DNA from: Galbitalea sp036495225
GTDB lineage: Bacteria; Actinomycetota; Actinomycetes; Actinomycetales; Microbacteriaceae
Assembly (NCBI GenBank): GCA_036495225.1
Contig: DASXNG010000146.1
Location: 1-6,398 of the forward strand
Direction: 5' to 3'
DNA length: 6,398 nt
Below the pieces are notes generated by a model. It was not told where the DNA came from and ran no database searches. It worked only from the letters and a program-made list of their open reading frames with translations. Below, piece by piece: positions 1 to 5,818 of this stretch. Numbering within the stretch: position 1 is the first letter of the stretch; each line of letters opens with the position of its first letter. Both the position numbers and the translations under genes were made by a program.

Positions 1-1
1 T

Positions 2-619
2 GCTGCGGAGTCAAACGCGTGGTTCGATCGCGGTTTTGCAGGTCGACCGCTCATGGCAATCTTTCGAGGTCTCGGTGTCAAACGGACGCTGGAGCTCGCC
101 TCGACGGCGTGGGAGATCGGCATCGAGCTGGTCGAGGTTCCGCTCCAGTCGCCGGAAGACGTTGAGGCGCTCGCGGCGACCGCAGAGCTTGCCGCCAAGT
201 CAGGTCGTCTGGTTGCGGCCGGTACGGTTCTGACCCTTGAGCACGTGCGCCAGGCGACCTCAGCCGGCGCGGCCTTCGCGGTGAGCCCGGGACTCGATGA
301 GGAGATCATCGCGCACTGTCTGGCTGCAGGCATCCCTCCGTTACCGGGTGTAGCAACCGCCTCGGAGGTGCAGCACGCCACCCGCCTTGGGCTCGAATGG
401 GTCAAGGTGTTCCCCGCCGCAGTACTTGGCACCGCCTGGTTCGGCGCAATGCGCGGGCCGTTCCCGGCGGCCAAGTTCGTTGCAACGGGGGGAATAGACG
501 CTTCCAATGCGCAGCAATTCCTGGATGCCGGGGCCACTGTTGTCGCCGTCGGCTCGGCCATCGCGCGCGACGATGAGTTGAAAAAACTGGCCGAGCTCAT
601 CACACTCACCCGCTACTGA
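2..619 (+). CDS. eda: KDPG/KDPGal aldolase (Eda/DgoA family), 5' end outside window
   Basis: Class I Schiff-base aldolase of the KDPG/KHG family, which cleaves 2-keto-3-deoxy-6-phosphogluconate (or the galactonate analogue) to pyruvate and glyceraldehyde 3-phosphate in the cytoplasm. The first Met codon in view is at 53, but the frame stays open to base 2. The upstream residues (AAESNAWFDRGFAGRPL) read like the family's N-terminal helix leading into the first strand, MAIFRGL. The true start is therefore upstream; 205 residues are visible against a usual length near 205-215. Counting Met53 as residue 1, Arg5 (AIFRG), Glu28 (VEVPL), Thr58 (AGTVL) and the Schiff-base Lys118 (WVKVFPAA) are all present. 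One oddity is that the motif after Glu28 is EVPLQSPED. The bacterial KDPG enzyme has Arg at the Gln position (EVTLRT), and the pattern is closer to DgoA (EIPLNSP), so substrate preference is open. The stop at 617-619 is followed by a 43-bp gap. Confidence 0.88.
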   Translation, partial: AAESNAWFDRGFAGRPLMAIFRGLGVKRTLELASTAWEIGIELVEVPLQSPEDVEALAATAELAAKSGRLVAAGTVLTLEHVRQATSAGAAFAVSPGLDEEIIAHCLAAGIPPLPGVATASEVQHATRLGLEWVKVFPAAVLGTAWFGAMRGPFPAAKFVATGGIDASNAQQFLDAGATVVAVGSAIARDDELKKLAELITLTRY

Positions 620-651
620 CCGCGCCTGCCCCGCACGAACAAGTCGCGGGT

Positions 652-662
652 TAGCATCGATT
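652..662 (+). promoter_or_regulatory. Putative -10 element for a leaderless start of the cold-shock/DUF1294 gene
   Basis: TAGCAT at 652-657 fits the actinobacterial -10 pattern TANNNT. It ends 5 bases before the ATG at 663, so transcription could start at or near the A of the start codon. No Shine-Dalgarno sequence lies in the preceding 15 bases, which agrees with a leaderless transcript. No convincing -35 hexamer is visible. This is pattern matching only. Confidence 0.35.
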
Positions 663-1292
663 ATGGCCTCCAGCTCAGCACGCCGCGAAGGAACAATTGC
701 GTCGTGGAACGGCGATCGCGGATTCGGATTTATTCAGCCGAAGGCTGGCGGACCGCAAGTCTTCATGCACATCCGTGCACTGCCTCGCGGGTCGAGCGCG
801 CCTCGGCCGGGCGAGGCGCTCAGCTACGAACTCGAGACTACGGAGGCTGGCAAGACCCGTGCTCGCTTCGTGCGGCTCGACGGCGCGCCTCAGCTGCAAA
901 AGTACGGGCGAGCGCGATCAAGCGTTCTGAGCTATTTGCCGGTGGTCGCCTTCGCGGTCGTCTACTTCGTCGTCGCGATCCTGTGGACGGTGCCGTACTG
1001 GGTCGGTGTTGTCTACGTTGGTGCGAGCATCCTCTGTTTCCTCATCTACGCGATCGACAAGTCGGCGGCAGCGGAGGGGCGCTGGCGCGTCTCCGAAAGC
1101 GCGCTGCTGCTGCTCGGCCTGGCGGGAGGATGGCCGGGGGCGATCATTGCGCAACAGGTACTCCACCACAAGACCAGAAAACGCAGTTTTCAGGCAGCGT
1201 TCGCGGGAAGCGTCGTGCTCAACGTCGCGCTTTTCGTGTTCCTGACATCACCGCTCTACGCGAAAATCGTCCAGGCGGCGACGAGCCAGTAG
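663..1292 (+). CDS. Cold-shock domain / DUF1294 fusion membrane protein
   Basis: A 209-residue two-part protein. Residues about 9-72 form a cold-shock OB fold with the two nucleic-acid-binding motifs intact: RNP1 around GFGFI (residues 20-24) and RNP2 VFMHI (33-37). After a basic linker (about 73-88), residues 89-200 are hydrophobic. They give likely membrane segments near 90-108, 112-130, 145-165 and 181-197. The DUF1294 signature lies between the second and last segments: YAIDKSAA (129-136), LLGLAGGWPGA (150-160) and a QQVLHHKTRK block (164-173). The family is widespread and uncharacterised; a role in linking RNA or single-stranded DNA binding to the membrane is inference. It may be leaderless (see 652-662). 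It has no evident link to the flanking genes and is probably its own unit. The domain assignment is confident; the function is unknown. Confidence 0.9.
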   Translation: MASSSARREGTIASWNGDRGFGFIQPKAGGPQVFMHIRALPRGSSAPRPGEALSYELETTEAGKTRARFVRLDGAPQLQKYGRARSSVLSYLPVVAFAVVYFVVAILWTVPYWVGVVYVGASILCFLIYAIDKSAAAEGRWRVSESALLLLGLAGGWPGAIIAQQVLHHKTRKRSFQAAFAGSVVLNVALFVFLTSPLYAKIVQAATSQ

Positions 1293-1322
1293 CCGCGAGA
1301 ATCGGAGTCGCCAAACTCTCGG

Positions 1323-1356
1323 TTGCGCGTTCATCTCCATGCGTCACAATGAGTGC
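1323..1356 (+). promoter_or_regulatory. Putative promoter of the small orphan gene
   Basis: TTGCGC at 1323-1328 and CACAAT at 1345-1350 are separated by 16 bases and resemble -35 and -10 hexamers. The -10 ends 6 bases before the ATG at 1357, so the transcript would be leaderless. The ATG at 1339, in the same frame, lies upstream of this -10 and would not be transcribed from it, which supports 1357 as the start. Confidence 0.4.
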
Positions 1357-1656
1357 ATGTCCAAGAAGATCGACTCGGCCCTGAACGACCTGATCAAGGC
1401 ACTGAAGAAGCACGCAGACGTTGCCGATGAACGGCATGTCTCCCTCAAGCGTTCGCAGCGCGCAACCGCTCGCGTGCGCGTAGCCGCAAGTGCCTATGCC
1501 GCAGCCGTTCACTCTCGCAGCGGACTTGGCAACCCGTTCGATGACATTCTCGACCCGTCGCTCGACGAGGAGACGCTGAACTCCCTCGCCGCTGAGCGCG
1601 ACGAAATCGCCCGGTCCCTCACCTCAGAAATTCCGATTCAGACGCCGGCGCTCTAA
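1357..1656 (+). CDS. Small charged helical protein, unknown function
   Basis: I do not recognise this gene. From ATG 1357 it encodes 99 residues; an in-frame ATG at 1339 would add six (MRHNEC), but a promoter-like -10 lies between the two. The N-terminal third is Lys-rich and amphipathic (MSKKIDSALNDLIKALKKHA, residues 1-20). It is followed by an Arg- and Ala-rich stretch (about 30-50), a Gly/Pro break around residues 56-66 (GLGNPFDDILD) and an acidic helix (about 69-89). There is no signal peptide, membrane segment, cysteine or obvious catalytic motif. The layout suggests a cytoplasmic helical hairpin or coiled coil, perhaps a binding or scaffold protein. Codon use has the GC-rich third positions of the neighbours, and a likely promoter precedes it, which supports a real gene. 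It ends 10 bases from the converging stop of the oxidoreductase gene. Confidence 0.65.
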   Translation: MSKKIDSALNDLIKALKKHADVADERHVSLKRSQRATARVRVAASAYAAAVHSRSGLGNPFDDILDPSLDEETLNSLAAERDEIARSLTSEIPIQTPAL

Positions 1657-1666
1657 GCGACGATCC

Positions 1667-3973
1667 TCAGCTCGCACTCGGTGTTGCGACCTTCTCAAGA
1701 CGAACGATGATCGCCTTCGATACGGGAGTGTTGCTGCCTTCAGCCGTGCTGGAGAGCGAGACCAGCACATTCGCCTCGGGAAAGTACGCGGCCGCGCATC
1801 CTTTCGACGTTGGGTAGGCGACAACGCGGTAATTAAGCAATTCGCGGTCTGGCTCTCCCTCCCACTCGCTGACAATGTCAACCCTGTCTCCATCGCTCAG
1901 GCCGAGTTCGACGAGATCTTCCGGGTTCACAAAGATCACGTCGCGACCGTGCTTGATGCCCCTGTAGCGGTCATTGAGGCTGTACGTCGTCGTGTTGAAC
2001 TGGTCATGCGATCGCATCGTCTGCAGGATGAGGCGGCCCTCTGGCCGTTCAACCGGCACGAGGTCGTTGACGGTGATCATCGCCTTGCCCGTGACCGTCG
2101 GGAAAGTCCGAGAATCCCGCGGGCCGTTCGGGAGCACGAAGCCGCCCTTCCGTCGCACCTGCTCGTTGAAGTTCTCGAACCCCGGAATGACGCGAGCAAT
2201 CGATTCGCGAATCCGGTCATAATCGCGCTCGAAACCCGCCCAATCGATTGGGCCGTCGTCGCCGAGCACCGCGCGCGCGAGACGAGTGACGATGGAAACC
2301 TCGGACAGCAGGTTCGGCGAGACAGGCGCGACACCGCCGTGCGTCGCGTGCACTGCGCACACAGTGTCTTCGACCGACAGGAACTGCGGACCGGTCTCCT
2401 GCATGTCAACCTCGGTGCGACCGAGGGTCGGCAGGATGAGCGCCTCTCTGCCAACAACGGCATGTGACCGATTGAGCTTGGTCGACACCTGCACCGTCAT
2501 GCTCGTCCCGCGCATCGCAGTCTCCGCGGCGTTCGTGTCTGAGATCGCTGCGACCAGATTGCCACCCAGGCCGAACCACACCTTGATCTCATTGCGCTGC
2601 AGCGCCCGAATAGCCCGCACCGCGTCGTAGCCATGCTTGCGAGGAGGGTCGAACGAGAACTCATTCTGCAGCGCGTCCAGGAACTCGTTTGACATCTGCT
2701 CCCAGATGCCCATGGTGCGATCGCCCTGCACGTTGCTATGGCCACGAATCGGAGACGCGCCCGCACCTGGTCGCCCGATGTTGCCGCGAAGTAGCAACAG
2801 GTTCACGATCTCCTTGATCGTGTCGACGGCCTTCTTTTGCTGGGTAATGCCCATGGCCCACGTAATGATGACGCGCTTCGAAGACACGTAGAGGTCGGCG
2901 AGCGAATCGATTTCGGATTCGGTGAGACCCGTCGCATCCAGCACCTCCTGCGCATCAAGTCCGGCCAGATGTTCGCGAAACTCGTCGAGGCCGACAGTGA
3001 AGTGGTCCAGGAAATCGTGATCGAGCACTGTGCCGGGGTTGCAGTCCTCGGCCTCAAGCACGCGCTTCGAAACCGCCTGCAGCAGTGCCATGTCCCCGCC
3101 GAGCCGAATGTGCAGAAACTGGTCGGCGAGCGCCGTGCCATTGCCAACGATTCCGCGCACCCTCTGCGGGTTCTTGTACCGGATGAGCCCAGCCTCTGGC
3201 AGCGGGTTCACCGCAACGATCTTTGCGCCGTTGCGTTTGGCATCCTCGAGCGCGGTCAGCATTCGCGGATGGTTCGTGCCGGGGTTTTGGCCCATCACGA
3301 TGATCAGGTCGCACTCTTCGAAGTCGTCGTATGCGATGGTCGACTTGCCGATGCCGAGCGTCTCGCCCATGGCCGTGCCCGTCGACTCGTGGCACATGTT
3401 CGAACAGTCGGGCAGGTTGTTGGTGCCAAAGGCACGTGCAAAGAGCTGGTAGACGAAGGCAGTCTCGTTCGCAGTTCGCCCACTCGTATAGAACGCAGCC
3501 TGGTCCGGCGAATCGAGACTCTTGAGCTTGTCAGCGACGATACGGAACGCATCGGCCCAACTCACCGGCACGTAGTGGTCGCTGTCTGCGGCCTTGAACA
3601 CGGGTTCGACGAGGCGTCCCTGCATCCCGAGCCAGTATTCCGACTTGTCCAGCAGGTCATCAATGGAATGCTCGGCCCAGAAGGTCGTGGGAACGGTGAC
3701 CGGTGTAGCTTCCCAGGTGACGGCTCGCGCGCCGTTTTCGCAGAACTCGGCGATCTTGCGGTGGTCTGGGTCCGGCCACGCGCAGCTCATGCAGTCGAAG
3801 CCGTCTTTCTGATTCATGGATGTCAGTAGCTTCAGCGAACGCGCTGGACCCATGTCCTCGAGCGCGTAGCTCAACGAGTTCACGATCGCTGGCACGCCGA
3901 CTGCCCATTTCTCGGGCGGATGAACCGTGAGACCGTCGTAGTTCGGGTCTTTGATGGGTGGCTTGCGTGACAT
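1667..3973 (-). CDS. fdhF: FdhF/YdeP-family molybdopterin oxidoreductase alpha subunit (probable formate dehydrogenase)
   Basis: A 768-residue catalytic subunit of the molybdopterin oxidoreductase (DMSO reductase) superfamily, in the branch that contains E. coli YdeP; that branch is usually about 760 residues, so this is full length. N-terminal Cys61, Cys64 and Cys78 (FDCMSCAWPDP...EFCENG) stand where formate dehydrogenases carry a four-Cys iron-sulfur site. The central domain has PDCSNMCHES (188-197), where Cys194 is a candidate molybdenum ligand, plus MGQNPGTNHPRM (227-238) and GRPGAG (400-405). The C-terminal dinucleotide-binding domain (about 645-760) has MRSHDQFNTTTYS (653-665). The ATG at 3971-3973 shares its A with the TAA of fdhD (TAATG), and a weak AAGG sits 10 bases upstream inside fdhD. 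The reading frame stays open far beyond this start, over fdhD and mobA, but that extension is non-coding shadow. Partnership with fdhD and Moco genes favours formate oxidation; the electron acceptor is unknown. The symbol is by family resemblance. Confidence 0.9.
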   Translation of the reverse strand: MSRKPPIKDPNYDGLTVHPPEKWAVGVPAIVNSLSYALEDMGPARSLKLLTSMNQKDGFDCMSCAWPDPDHRKIAEFCENGARAVTWEATPVTVPTTFWAEHSIDDLLDKSEYWLGMQGRLVEPVFKAADSDHYVPVSWADAFRIVADKLKSLDSPDQAAFYTSGRTANETAFVYQLFARAFGTNNLPDCSNMCHESTGTAMGETLGIGKSTIAYDDFEECDLIIVMGQNPGTNHPRMLTALEDAKRNGAKIVAVNPLPEAGLIRYKNPQRVRGIVGNGTALADQFLHIRLGGDMALLQAVSKRVLEAEDCNPGTVLDHDFLDHFTVGLDEFREHLAGLDAQEVLDATGLTESEIDSLADLYVSSKRVIITWAMGITQQKKAVDTIKEIVNLLLLRGNIGRPGAGASPIRGHSNVQGDRTMGIWEQMSNEFLDALQNEFSFDPPRKHGYDAVRAIRALQRNEIKVWFGLGGNLVAAISDTNAAETAMRGTSMTVQVSTKLNRSHAVVGREALILPTLGRTEVDMQETGPQFLSVEDTVCAVHATHGGVAPVSPNLLSEVSIVTRLARAVLGDDGPIDWAGFERDYDRIRESIARVIPGFENFNEQVRRKGGFVLPNGPRDSRTFPTVTGKAMITVNDLVPVERPEGRLILQTMRSHDQFNTTTYSLNDRYRGIKHGRDVIFVNPEDLVELGLSDGDRVDIVSEWEGEPDRELLNYRVVAYPTSKGCAAAYFPEANVLVSLSSTAEGSNTPVSKAIIVRLEKVATPSAS

Positions 3974-4851
3974 TAGACCGCGACCTTTTCTGCGATGTCT
4001 TCGGCGAGCTGTGGACTCGCGTGTACCCTGTCGCCCCTCGAATAGATCACCATCGAGCTTCCACGAAGAAAACCCACGAGAGTGATTCCAACCTTGTTTG
4101 CCAGTTCTGCAGCGAGCGACGACGGCGCCGAGACTGCGGCGAGGAACGGGATGCCAGCCATCAGCGCCTTCTGGGTCAACTCGAACGACGATCGGCCGGA
4201 GACCATCAGCACTGTTTTGCGCAGCGGGAGCATTCCGCGGGTGAGCGCCCAGCCAACCACCTTGTCGACGGCATTGTGGCGACCAACGTCCTCGCGCAGC
4301 ACTAGAAGCTCGCCAGTGCCCGCGTCGAACAACGCTGCGGCGTGAAGTCCGCCGGTCTTCTCGAAGACGTCCTGGCGTTCGCGGAGGCGATCGGGAAAAG
4401 TGGCCAGCAGCTCGGCCGAAATGGTGAACTTGTCGTTCTCCACCTCGAAGTGCGAGTGCGTGGTGACCGCGTCGATGCTTGCTTTGCCGCACAAGCCGCA
4501 GGATGACGTGGTGTAGAAGTTGCGCTCGAGGCTGGGGTCCGGGGCCGGGACGCCGCGTCCGAGGGTGACGTCGAGAACGTTGTAGGTGTTGAGGCCTTCT
4601 TCTGTAGCGCCAGCGCAGTAGCGCGCCGCGCTGAAGTGTTCCTGTTTCGCGACGACTCCCTCTGAAACCAAGAATCCGGCTGCAAGATCGAAGTCGTCGC
4701 CTGGGGTGCGCATCGTGATCGCAAGCGAAGTTCCACCGACGCGAATTTCGAGCGGCTCCTCCGCGGCGAGCAGATCTTCTCCGCCACGCACTCCGGTCTC
4801 GAGCGACACCCTCGTCACGCGCCGTCGAACGGTAATTCTTTGCATAATCAA
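3973..4851 (-). CDS. fdhD: Formate dehydrogenase accessory sulfurtransferase FdhD
   Basis: FdhD passes sulfur from a cysteine desulfurase to the molybdenum cofactor before it is inserted into formate dehydrogenase; without it the enzyme is inactive. The protein is 292 residues from TTG 4851, or 290 from ATG 4845. The catalytic pair is visible as SCGLCGKAS, with Cys118 and Cys121 (TTG numbering). Also clear are LREDVGRHNAVDKVVG (185-200), GRSSFELTQKA (219-229) and AAVSAPSSLA (238-247), all family hallmarks. Start choice: a GGAG lies 6 bases before the TTG but 12 before the ATG, so the TTG is better placed; the added residues (M-I) change little. It is the first gene of a two-gene unit and overlaps the downstream oxidoreductase by one base. 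It diverges from mobA across 41 bp, so the two sides may share control. Confidence 0.95.
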   Translation of the reverse strand: MIMQRITVRRRVTRVSLETGVRGGEDLLAAEEPLEIRVGGTSLAITMRTPGDDFDLAAGFLVSEGVVAKQEHFSAARYCAGATEEGLNTYNVLDVTLGRGVPAPDPSLERNFYTTSSCGLCGKASIDAVTTHSHFEVENDKFTISAELLATFPDRLRERQDVFEKTGGLHAAALFDAGTGELLVLREDVGRHNAVDKVVGWALTRGMLPLRKTVLMVSGRSSFELTQKALMAGIPFLAAVSAPSSLAAELANKVGITLVGFLRGSSMVIYSRGDRVHASPQLAEDIAEKVAV

Positions 4852-4880
4852 TCATCACTCCGAGTGGCCCGGGGTGTGCA

Positions 4881-4892
4881 TAGGCTGGCGAG
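4881..4892 (+). promoter_or_regulatory. Putative -10 element for leaderless mobA, in the fdhD-mobA divergent gap
   Basis: TAGGCT at 4881-4886 matches TANNNT and ends 6 bases before the mobA ATG at 4893, the spacing expected of a leaderless start. No Shine-Dalgarno sequence sits at a usable distance. I could not find a convincing -35 or a clear -10 for fdhD on the other strand. The whole divergent gap is only 41 bp (4852-4892), so promoters must overlap coding ends or each other. Confidence 0.35.
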
Positions 4893-5492
4893 ATGATCAT
4901 CGACGCGGTTGTGCTGGCCGGAGGCAGAGGCTCACGACTTGGCGGCGTATCGAAGGCTGGATTGCTGTACGACGGCACATCCTTGCTTGAGCGAACCATC
5001 GCGGCGGTCGGCGACGCACGCCACGTCGTCGTGGTGGGCGACACCCCACAGGTCGCGGGTGTTCCCGTCGTCCGAGAGTCTCCGGCCTTCGCCGGTCCTG
5101 CAGCGGGCATCGCCGCCGGGCTCGAGTTGCTTGGGGAATTGGATGTCATCGCCTCAGATTTCACGGTCGTGGTCGCGTGCGACATGCCTCGTGTTGCGCT
5201 CGCGCTACCGCCGCTGTTGGATGCGGTCGCGGGGGACGGCGTTGTGGCGCTCGGACAGAACGGTCGAGCCCAACAGCTCGTCGGCGTGTACTCGACGGCG
5301 CTGCTGCGCAGAGCGGCCGCAGCTCATCGCGAAGCTGGCGACCTGGAAAACCTCTCGGTGCGTGCCTTGCTCGCCACCCTCCATCCGCTGGAGATTGCGG
5401 TCCCAGCCGGATCGACCGACGATGTTGACACCTGGGATGACGCCGCCCGCCTCGGCGTCGCCGATTCACCACCTCACGCTCGCGCCAGCTAA
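4893..5492 (+). CDS. mobA: MobA-like molybdenum cofactor nucleotidyltransferase
   Basis: A 199-residue NTP-transferase of the MobA type (E. coli MobA is 194), which joins GMP from GTP to molybdopterin to make the guanine dinucleotide cofactor used by enzymes of the YdeP/formate dehydrogenase class. The nucleotide-binding loop is VLAGGRGSRLGGVSKAGLL (residues 7-25), with Lys21 as the expected phosphate contact. GPAAGI (68-73) and the metal-binding ACDMP (95-99, Asp97) follow, and a DVDTWDDAARLG tail (177-188) matches the DIDTPED-like end of the family. The start at ATG 4893 leaves three residues before the first strand, as is normal. The stop TAA lies 13 bases before the GTG of the next gene, with that gene's ribosome site in the gap, so the two are almost certainly co-transcribed. 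CTP-using relatives (MocA) share these motifs, so the nucleotide is inferred from context. Confidence 0.87.
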   Translation: MIIDAVVLAGGRGSRLGGVSKAGLLYDGTSLLERTIAAVGDARHVVVVGDTPQVAGVPVVRESPAFAGPAAGIAAGLELLGELDVIASDFTVVVACDMPRVALALPPLLDAVAGDGVVALGQNGRAQQLVGVYSTALLRRAAAAHREAGDLENLSVRALLATLHPLEIAVPAGSTDDVDTWDDAARLGVADSPPHARAS

Positions 5493-5493
5493 C

Positions 5494-5500
5494 GAAGGAG
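5494..5500 (+). promoter_or_regulatory. Strong ribosome binding site fixing the GTG start at 5506
   Basis: GAAGGAG lies 5 bases upstream of GTG 5506 and immediately after the mobA stop. It is the best Shine-Dalgarno match in the window. It decides the start of the small gene, whose frame otherwise stays open back to 4909 across mobA. Confidence 0.8.
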
Positions 5501-5505
5501 TCACC

Positions 5506-5793
5506 GTGACCGATCAGACCGACGAAATCCTGCAGGCATGGGCTGATTCACTTCTTGCAGAGCTTGACCAGGGTGACTCAACCGTTGACATCGAAGGCGT
5601 GCTCGGTTTAGCAGGCACGGTGGCGCACGCCGTTGTGCGCCCGGCTGCGCCGTTGACGACTTACATCGTCGGGTATGCGGTCGGCAGGCTCGTCGAGCGT
5701 GGGGAAGTCACAGACGATGAGGCCTTCGCGACGGTCGCCGCCGCCGCCAGGCGACTCGCAGCGGAGACGGCTTCTCCCGAAGGACAGCAGTAG
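5506..5793 (+). CDS. Small DUF6457-like protein between mobA and moeA
   Basis: A 95-residue protein of unknown function starting at GTG. It is helical by appearance. A first helix holds ILQAWADSLLAELD (residues 8-21) and a second GVLGLAGTVAHAVV (31-44). The most conserved-looking block is RPAAPLTTYIVGYAVGR (45-61), a core I associate with actinobacterial DUF6457 proteins encoded beside molybdenum cofactor genes. That match is from memory and was not searched. A third, Ala-rich helix (71-89) ends the protein. There is no cysteine, signal peptide or clear membrane span, although 50-60 is fairly hydrophobic. A strong ribosome site and tight spacing (13 bases after mobA, 1-25 bases before moeA) place it in the same operon. 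A role as a chaperone or adaptor in cofactor insertion or nucleotide addition is inference. C. glutamicum reportedly has a small gene between its own fdhF and fdhD; whether it is related is unchecked. Confidence 0.82.
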   Translation: MTDQTDEILQAWADSLLAELDQGDSTVDIEGVLGLAGTVAHAVVRPAAPLTTYIVGYAVGRLVERGEVTDDEAFATVAAAARRLAAETASPEGQQ

Positions 5794-5818
5794 TTTGTCC
5801 TCGAGTGAGAGCGCTCGG

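Noticed and set aside
620..650. Possible hairpin after the aldolase (CCCGC 630-634 with GCGGG 646-650, or CCGCG 620-624 with CGCGG 645-649)
   Set aside because: Stems of only 5 bp with long loops and no T-run; common by chance in GC-rich DNA.
1293..1322. Inverted repeats CGAGA/TCTCG (1296-1300, 1317-1321) and GAGT/ACTC (1305-1308, 1315-1318) after the DUF1294 gene
   Set aside because: Short and mutually exclusive, with no T-run; too weak to call a terminator or operator.
704..1384. 226-residue frame overlapping the cold-shock/DUF1294 gene
   Set aside because: Arg/Ala-rich shadow of a gene with intact RNP and DUF1294 motifs.
2837..3829. 330-residue open frame on the plus strand inside fdhF
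   Set aside because: It is wholly antisense to a well-supported gene, has no recognisable domain, and mirrors its codons as expected for GC-rich DNA.
4852..4892. Molybdenum-cofactor riboswitch or ModE-type operator between fdhD and mobA
   Set aside because: 41 bp is too short for the riboswitch, and no clear palindrome was seen.
3974..5185. In-frame upstream extension of the oxidoreductase (would make a 1172-residue protein)
   Set aside because: It runs over fdhD in another frame and antisense to mobA, both with full family motifs. The extension is Arg/Ser/Pro-rich low-complexity translation typical of GC-rich shadow frames, whereas the protein from ATG 3973 has the normal family length.
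4909..5505. Open frame continuous with the small gene, overlapping mobA
   Set aside because: The translation here has no domain and conflicts with MobA motifs in the other frame; the strong ribosome site points to GTG 5506.
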